From Mesorhizobium plurifarium (GTDB lineage Bacteria; Pseudomonadota; Alphaproteobacteria; Rhizobiales; Rhizobiaceae): a stretch of DNA of 64,000 nt. Below the pieces are notes generated by a model. It saw only the letters and a program-made list of their open reading frames with translations, was not told where the DNA came from and made no database searches. Numbering within the stretch: the first letter of the stretch is position 1; each line of letters opens with the position of its first letter. Of this stretch, positions 58,535-64,000 are shown piece by piece. The DNA is taken from NCBI GenBank assembly GCA_000824785.1, contig CCNB01000012.1, forward strand, positions 426,206-490,205. The letters are read 5' to 3'. The translations under genes were made by a program, and so were the position numbers.

Positions 58535-60373
58535 ATGGCCCCTGCATTCGATACTCAGCCGGTCACCGCTCCAAGGCTTCGCGTCGGCCGCTGGCGAGCC
58601 GCCGGGCTGCTTGCTGTCCTGATCGCCTATCTGGCGGCCACCGCCTATGTCGCCCACACCGACCTCGGCCTGCAGAGCCTTGTTCTGGTGGCGGCCGTCT
58701 TCGGCATCCTCGCCATCAGCCTCGACCTCGTGGCCGGGATGCTCGGCCTCTACTCGCTGGGCCAAGGCGGCTTTTTCGGGATCGGCGCCTATGCGACGAC
58801 GATCCTTGCCAACGACTATGGCTGGAACGTCTTCGGCCTGCTGGCGCTGGTTCTGGCGGCGACCGGCCTGATCGGCATGGCCGTAGGCGCGATGTCGCTC
58901 AGGGTCAGCGGCCTCTACTTCGCCATCACCACCTTCATCTTCACGCTGGTGCTGACCGTTCTGGCGACCGACATGGTCACCGTCACCGGCGGCCTGCAGG
59001 GCCTGCTCGGCCCAGCCTTTCCGGATTTCCCGACAAGCCTGGAATGGCTCGGCACGCCGCTGGTGTGGTGCATCATGCTGGCGCTGCTTGCCTGCCTCTG
59101 CCTGGTCTGGAACATTCGTCATTCGCCGCTCTACCCGATCCTGCTTTCGATCCGCGACGCCGAACCTTTCGCCGAGGCCGCCGGCGCGCGCACGGCGGCG
59201 ATCAAGGTGGGGGTCTTCGGCGTCTCGGCCGCGATGGCCGGAGGGGCCGGCTGGCTCTTTTCGTTCCTCGGGGTCGTCTCCCCCAGCCAGTTCGACTGGT
59301 CGGTGTCGCTGAACGTGCTGGTGATGGTGCTGATCGGCGGCATCAACACCAGCGTCGGTCCGGTCGTCGGCGCGATGTTCGTCTCGATGTTCCCGAATGT
59401 CGTCAACATCAATCCCTGGCTGCAGGAGATCGTCTACGGAGCGCTCTCCATCCTGGCGATCACGCTGTTGCCCGACGGCGTCGTCGGCATCGCGCGGCGC
59501 GCGCTTGCACGACGTGCCGGCGAGATAGCACCGGTGGCGGACGCCGCCTCGGCCGAAGCCCTGCCCGCCGCGCCCACTGTCGCATCGGCGGCTTCCCCGA
59601 AAGACTCCGAAATCATCGTGGAATGTCGGAGCATCGAATTCGGGTATGGGCTCGGTCCGAAGGTGCTGCGCAATGTCGACCTCGCCGTCCGCCGAGGTCA
59701 CATCCATGGCTTGATCGGCCCGAACGGCTCGGGAAAGAGCACCTTAGCCAATGTGATATCGGGGCGCCTGACGCCTCATGCGGGAGAAGTCCTGCTCAAG
59801 GGCACGCGCGTCGACGGCATGCCGGCGAGCAGCCGCTCGCGGCTGGGGCTGCGGCGCACCTTCCAGGCTGCGCAGTTGGTGAAGGAACTGACGCCGACGC
59901 AGAACGTCATGGTCGGGCTCTTCGACCGCGTGCCGCGCATTGTCGGACGTGCGCCGCTGTGGCCGATGCTTGCCTCCGGCCGGCGCGACCTCGCGGCCAT
60001 GCAACGCCGCGCCAGCGAGGCTCTCGGGCTCGTCGGCGCCGGCGACTGGACGTCAAGACAGGTGGCGGACGTGCCGCACGGCATCGAGCAGCTGACGCAG
60101 CTCGCCTCGGTCTGCGTGGCCGGGCCGGACATCATCGTGCTCGACGAGCCTGCGACCGGGCTGTCCGCCAAGGAGGTCCGGCATCTGGCCGCGATCCTGG
60201 CCAATCTCAAGACCCAGGGCGTGACGATGATCATCATCGAGCATCAGACGCGCTTCCTGTTCCCGCTTTGCGACCGCGTGACCGTGCTCAATGCCGGCGA
60301 AGTGATCCTCACCGGCTCGGCCGACGAAGTGCGCGCCGACCCGGTGGTCAGACAGGTGTATCTCGGCGAATGA
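58535..60373 (+). CDS. LivM permease fused to LivG ATPase
   Basis: The 612-residue product joins a LivM-type permease (about 1-325; LGLYSLGQGGFFGIGAYA, VLIGGINTSVGPVVGA) to a LivG-type ATPase (about 365-612). The ATPase has Walker A GPNGSGKST and Walker B IIVLDEPATGLS. The signature loop is VPHGIEQL, away from LSGGQ and from the LPYGQQ form common in LivG. ATG 58535 is 8 bases after the livH stop; the frame further upstream is noncoding. Its stop overlaps livF by 4 bases. Confidence 0.93.
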   Translation: MAPAFDTQPVTAPRLRVGRWRAAGLLAVLIAYLAATAYVAHTDLGLQSLVLVAAVFGILAISLDLVAGMLGLYSLGQGGFFGIGAYATTILANDYGWNVFGLLALVLAATGLIGMAVGAMSLRVSGLYFAITTFIFTLVLTVLATDMVTVTGGLQGLLGPAFPDFPTSLEWLGTPLVWCIMLALLACLCLVWNIRHSPLYPILLSIRDAEPFAEAAGARTAAIKVGVFGVSAAMAGGAGWLFSFLGVVSPSQFDWSVSLNVLVMVLIGGINTSVGPVVGAMFVSMFPNVVNINPWLQEIVYGALSILAITLLPDGVVGIARRALARRAGEIAPVADAASAEALPAAPTVASAASPKDSEIIVECRSIEFGYGLGPKVLRNVDLAVRRGHIHGLIGPNGSGKSTLANVISGRLTPHAGEVLLKGTRVDGMPASSRSRLGLRRTFQAAQLVKELTPTQNVMVGLFDRVPRIVGRAPLWPMLASGRRDLAAMQRRASEALGLVGAGDWTSRQVADVPHGIEQLTQLASVCVAGPDIIVLDEPATGLSAKEVRHLAAILANLKTQGVTMIIIEHQTRFLFPLCDRVTVLNAGEVILTGSADEVRADPVVRQVYLGE

Positions 60374-61092
60374 GCGAGCAACCCACTCTCGAAATCAACG
60401 CGCTGAGCGCCGGCTACGGCCGCTTCGATGTGGTGCGCGACGTGGCGCTGAGCGTCGGCAAGGGCGAGGCCGTCGCCCTGCTCGGCCCGAACGGCGCCGG
60501 CAAGACCACGGTGCTGCGCGCGATCATGGGCCTGGTGAAGCAGCGGCGCGGCCTGATCCGGATCGGCGGCACCGATGTCTCGGCGCTGCCCACCCATCGC
60601 ATCGCACGCGGGCTGGCCGCGATCGCTCCGGAAGGACGCCGCCTGTTCCTCGACCAATCCGTGGAAGACAATCTGCTCCTGGGCGCGTTGCATCTGCGCC
60701 ACGACAAGGCCCGCACCCAGACACTGCTCGCCTCGGTCTATGACCTCTTCCCCGTGCTCAAGGCTTACCGCCAGCGGCTGTCGTCGTTCCTCAGCGGCGG
60801 CGAGCAGCAGATGGTCGCGATCGGCCGCATGCTGATGAGCGACCCCGAGATCATGCTGCTCGACGAGCCCTCGGTGGCGCTTTCCCCGGTCGCCGTCGAC
60901 ATCGTGGTCAGGGCGATGCTGGAGCTGCGCAAGCGCGGCGCCTCGCTGCTTCTGGTCGAACAGCGCACCGATGTCGCAACGCGCGTCTGCGACAGGCTCT
61001 ACGTCATGACGCATGGCGAGATCGTCGACGAGATGAAGCCAGAGACGATCCGCTCCGGCGGCATGTCGATCCTCAACAAATATCTCGGCTAG
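60370..61092 (+). CDS. livF: LivF-type ABC ATPase
   Basis: This 240-residue ATPase has GPNGAGKTT, LSGGEQQM, MLLDEPSVALS and VEQRTD. It starts inside the LivM-LivG stop codon (ATGA) and is the last gene of the LIV-type operon. Confidence 0.94.
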   Translation: MSEQPTLEINALSAGYGRFDVVRDVALSVGKGEAVALLGPNGAGKTTVLRAIMGLVKQRRGLIRIGGTDVSALPTHRIARGLAAIAPEGRRLFLDQSVEDNLLLGALHLRHDKARTQTLLASVYDLFPVLKAYRQRLSSFLSGGEQQMVAIGRMLMSDPEIMLLDEPSVALSPVAVDIVVRAMLELRKRGASLLLVEQRTDVATRVCDRLYVMTHGEIVDEMKPETIRSGGMSILNKYLG

Positions 61093-61227
61093 GCTCGCCG
61101 TTGAGGCGCTAGCCGTTTCCCGACACCGGGATTTTGAAAGCTTGCCGTTTGTCTTGACGCAAGACTTTCCGTTCATTTCCGTGAAATCAGCGCAAACGCT
61201 GGGGATTGGTTGAAGCCGCCCCAACCT

Positions 61228-61407
61228 CGTCATTCTATGGCGGAGCAAGGAGCGAAGCGACGCGCGCAGACCATAGAATCCATTCCGTGACTTCGAAGCG
61301 TTGCTGCGGTGCAGAATTCTGCTCCGTTGCACGCCTTGGCGAAGGCAACGGAATGGATCCAGGGTCTGCGCGACGGAGCTTCGCTCCTGCTTCGCCCTGG
61401 AATGACG
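61228..61407. repeat. 180-base inverted-repeat intergenic element
   Basis: Termini CGTCATTC and GAATGACG and internal inverted segments (GCGCAGACC/GGTCTGCGC, CCATTCCGT/ACGGAATGG, GGAGCGAAG/CTTCGCTCC) give one long imperfect hairpin. It is a non-coding repeat of the kind common in Mesorhizobium intergenic regions (from memory). The whole 61093-61530 gap shows no gene. Confidence 0.75.
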
Positions 61408-61530
61408 ATCTCGATGGGCGTTTCGGCCAATCTCCAAGGCATGCACCTATCAACGCAAACAGAGCCGACCGGCTAAGATCCCTGTGCATTGCCACGAGTC
61501 GCCCGAGTCTCTCGAGCGCCTCTGCGCCTC

Positions 61531-62544
61531 TCAGGCCGAGGCGGCGTAGCGCCGGGCGAGCGCCGACATGCCGACGGCCAGCACCAGGATCCCGCCCTTG
61601 AAGATCGGCTGGAAATGGGTGGGCGCGCCGAAGATGCTGAGCCCATTGAAGCCGACCGCCAGGATCAGCACGCCGACCAGCGTTCCGGTGATGTGGAACT
61701 CGCCCTCGCGCAAGGTGGCGGAACCGAGAAACACCGCGGCGAAGGCGTCGAGCAGATAGCCGTCGGCGGCGGCCAGTGTGCCGCTGCCGAGCAGCGACGA
61801 CAGCAGCGTGCCGGTGAGCGCGGCGCAGAAGCCGGCGGTGGCGAAGGCGAATATCTTGATGCGGTCGACGCGGATCCCCGACAGCCTCGCCGCCTCCATG
61901 TTGGAGCCCACGGCCTGCATCTTCTGGCCGATGTCGGTCTTGTTGAGCACCGTCCAGAGCGCCAAAAGCATCACGACCATGATGATCACCGGATTGGGCA
62001 GGCCGAAGACGATCCGGCCGAGCGAGATGTCGGTGAAGGCGCGCGGGATGCCGGTGGCGATCGGAAAGGCGCTGTAGGTGAAGCCGATGCCCGTCAGCAT
62101 TGTGCCGATGCCGAGCGTCGAGATCACGGCATTGATCCTGACTTTGGTCACGAGCAGGCCGTTGAGGACGCCGATGCCCGAGCCGAGAGCAAGCGCGCAA
62201 ACGATGCTCAGCCAGATCGGAAAGCCTTCATACGCCATCAGGCCGGTGACGATGAGGCCGACGAAACTCGCGACATAGCCGATGCTGAGATCGAACTCGC
62301 CGACGACCAACGTATAGGTCAAGCCGCTGGCGATGATCGCGGTGAGCGACGCCTGGCTCAGGATGTTGAGGAAGTTGGCGCGCGACAGGAAGACGCCGGG
62401 AGCATTGATGGAGAAGAACAGCACCATCAGCAGCAAGCCGATGATCGTCCCGTAGCGCGACAGGCCGATCAGCGCGGTGCGCTTCCACGAGGATTTGCGG
62501 GGCTGCGGCGCTTCCTTTGCCGCGGGCACAGTCTCGGCCGTCAT
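61531..62544 (-). CDS. Ribose-type ABC permease
   Basis: This 337-residue RbsC-type permease has about ten helices and the motifs VVGEFDLSIGYVASFVG, GSNMEAARLSGIRVDR and DAFAAVFLGSATLREGE. It is the partner of the ATPase gene that overlaps its start by 4 bases. No binding-protein gene lies between it and 61531, so that gene is probably beyond the right edge. Confidence 0.92.
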   Translation of the reverse strand: MTAETVPAAKEAPQPRKSSWKRTALIGLSRYGTIIGLLLMVLFFSINAPGVFLSRANFLNILSQASLTAIIASGLTYTLVVGEFDLSIGYVASFVGLIVTGLMAYEGFPIWLSIVCALALGSGIGVLNGLLVTKVRINAVISTLGIGTMLTGIGFTYSAFPIATGIPRAFTDISLGRIVFGLPNPVIIMVVMLLALWTVLNKTDIGQKMQAVGSNMEAARLSGIRVDRIKIFAFATAGFCAALTGTLLSSLLGSGTLAAADGYLLDAFAAVFLGSATLREGEFHITGTLVGVLILAVGFNGLSIFGAPTHFQPIFKGGILVLAVGMSALARRYAASA

Positions 62545-64000
62545 GCGGCTTCTCCTTGATCGTCATGCGCGTCGTGATAGCTGAGCTCGATGATGCGCGC
62601 TTCGGTGATGTCGGCGCCGGTGAGTTCGCCAGTGACGCGGCCCTCGCGCATCACCAGGACGCGGTCCGCCAGCAATGTGAGCTCCTCGACGTCGGAGGAG
62701 ATCACCAGGATGCCGACGCCGGAGCGGGCAAGCGCACGGATGGCGTCGTGGATCTCCTCGCGCGCGCCGACGTCGACCCCGCGCGACGGCTCGTCGAGGA
62801 TGAGCAGCTTGGTGCCGGCATTCAGCCAGCGCGCGATCAACGCCTTCTGCTGGTTGCCGCCGGACAGGCCGGCGATCTTCGTCGTGACGCCCGGCGTCTT
62901 GATGCCGAGATGGGCAACGAGGCTCTCCGCCTGCCGCCGGCTCTTGGCGTCGGACAGGAACGGAAGACCGGGCACGCTGCGCAAGAGCTTCAGCGTCGAG
63001 ATGTTGATGTTGAAGGCGACCGACTGCTGCAGCATCACCCCTTGCGAGCGGCGCTCCTCCGGCACCAGCGCGATGCCCGCCTTCACTGCCTCGGACGGGT
63101 TGGCGACGTCGAGCCGCTTGCCGTCCAGTTCGAGATGGCCGGCTTCGGGGCGAGCGAGCCCGGCGACGAGGTGAGCGAATTCGGTACGGCCGGCGCCGAC
63201 CAGTCCGCCCAGCGCCAGAACCTCGCCCTTATAGAGATCGAGGCTGACATCCTTCACCGCCTGCTTCCAGGCAATGGAGCGCGCGGAAAAAACGGGTTGC
63301 CGGCTACGGTCGGCGGCGAGGCGGTCGCGCGCGTCCGGCGTGCGGATGGCATGGCCGATGATGGCGCGGACCAGTCCCTTCTTGTCCAGCGCGCCGCGCT
63401 CGGCCTGACTGACGATGCGGCCATCGCGGAGCACGGTGATCCTGTCGCAAAGCTGCAGCACCTCCTCCAGCCGGTGCGACACGTAGAGGATGGCGACGCC
63501 CTGGGCGGCAAGGTCGCGGATGATGGCGAAGAGCTGCTCGCTTTCCGGCTCGGAGAGCGAGGCCGTCGGCTCATCCATGGCGATCATGCTGGCGTCGCGG
63601 GTGAGCGCCTTGCCGATCATGACCAGCCAGCGCTGGGCGACGGACAGCTCGGAGACCTTCGTGTCGAGCGGAAACCGGATGCCGACGCGCTCGGCCGCGG
63701 CGCGCGCGGCGACGCCTGAGCGCTTCCAGTCGATCATGCCGAACCGCGTCGTTTTCGGCGCGCCGAGCAGCATGTTCTGCAGCGCGCTGAAATGCGGGAT
63801 CAGGTTGAGTTCCTGATGGATGAAGGCGAGCCCGGCGCGCTCTGAAGCCTGCGGCGAGCCCATCTGCAGCTCGTTGCCGGCGATGGTCACGCTGCCCTGG
63901 TCCGGAGTGGTGACGCCGGCCAGACAACGGATCAGCGTCGACTTGCCGGCGCCGTTGGCGCCGACAAGACCGTGCACCCGGCCGCGCTCGATGTCGAGAT
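62541..64000 (-). CDS. Ribose-type ABC ATPase, cut by the window edge
   Basis: About 486 codons of an RbsA/MglA-type double ATPase are visible; the N-terminal start lies beyond 64000. The first domain has GANGAGKST, LSVAQRW (degenerate signature) and AMDEPTASLS. The second domain has GLVGAGRTE and an intact LSGGNQQK. A GTG at 63977 is internal, because in-frame codons for the preceding beta strand run to the edge. It overlaps the permease gene by 4 bases. Confidence 0.92.
   Translation of the reverse strand, partial: LDIERGRVHGLVGANGAGKSTLIRCLAGVTTPDQGSVTIAGNELQMGSPQASERAGLAFIHQELNLIPHFSALQNMLLGAPKTTRFGMIDWKRSGVAARAAAERVGIRFPLDTKVSELSVAQRWLVMIGKALTRDASMIAMDEPTASLSEPESEQLFAIIRDLAAQGVAILYVSHRLEEVLQLCDRITVLRDGRIVSQAERGALDKKGLVRAIIGHAIRTPDARDRLAADRSRQPVFSARSIAWKQAVKDVSLDLYKGEVLALGGLVGAGRTEFAHLVAGLARPEAGHLELDGKRLDVANPSEAVKAGIALVPEERRSQGVMLQQSVAFNINISTLKLLRSVPGLPFLSDAKSRRQAESLVAHLGIKTPGVTTKIAGLSGGNQQKALIARWLNAGTKLLILDEPSRGVDVGAREEIHDAIRALARSGVGILVISSDVEELTLLADRVLVMREGRVTGELTGADITEARIIELSYHDAHDDQGEAA

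Overview
The window looks like chromosomal DNA from a Mesorhizobium-like member of the Rhizobiales. The evidence is the GC-rich coding style, many 4-base ATGA/GTGA start-stop overlaps, several solute-binding-protein ABC operons, and short mosaic palindromes between genes of the kind common in rhizobia. No rRNA, tRNA, CRISPR array, insertion sequence or phage gene was seen.

Region 1 (about 0.3-18.5 kb) is one end of a type VI secretion (T6SS) locus. On the + strand it has tssL (with an OmpA tail), tssM, a PP2C phosphatase, a membrane Ser/Thr kinase, a DUF1036 protein and an envelope protein joining an M23 peptidase to a lytic-transglycosylase-like domain. Next come an OmpA lipid-envelope protein, a small unknown protein, and a minus-strand set of two caspase-fold proteases, a lipoprotein and a YceI-OmpA fusion. 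The sheath, baseplate, Hcp and VgrG genes are not here and may lie to the left.

Region 2 (18.7-29.7 kb) holds an orphan amino-acid-type binding protein and then a tight minus-strand operon: dgdA (2,2-dialkylglycine decarboxylase), a B12-binding subunit, a MeaB GTPase, an acyl-CoA mutase large subunit of the 2-hydroxyisobutyryl-CoA type, an enoyl-CoA hydratase, an acyl-CoA ligase and an AraC regulator. A divergent LysR gene shares with dgdA a promoter carrying nested perfect palindromes. The set suggests catabolism of alpha,alpha-disubstituted C4 acids or amino acids.

Region 3 (29.7-38.7 kb) is an amino-sugar island, all on the minus strand: GNAT, RpiR regulator, ROK kinase (NanK-like), NanE-like epimerase, Gfo/Idh/MocA dehydrogenase and a complete carbohydrate ABC importer.

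Region 4 (38.9-47.8 kb) is an organic-acid catabolic island. LysR, class III CoA-transferase, MmgE/PrpD, acyl-CoA dehydrogenase and a mesaconyl-CoA-hydratase-like MaoC protein run on the minus strand. A 3-hydroxyisobutyrate-dehydrogenase-like enzyme, a second MmgE/PrpD and an SDR run on the plus strand.

Region 5 (47.8-64 kb) holds three ABC systems. The first is a ribose-type importer in which one permease is fused to a strictosidine-synthase/SMP-30-like beta-propeller, with a second stand-alone propeller in the same operon. Divergent to it is a metallo-beta-lactamase-fold hydrolase. The second is a branched-chain-amino-acid-type importer with a LivM-LivG fusion. The third, another ribose-type importer, is cut by the right edge. 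The most unusual content is the caspase/peptidoglycan module of the T6SS locus, the dgdA-mutase operon, and the transporter-propeller fusion.
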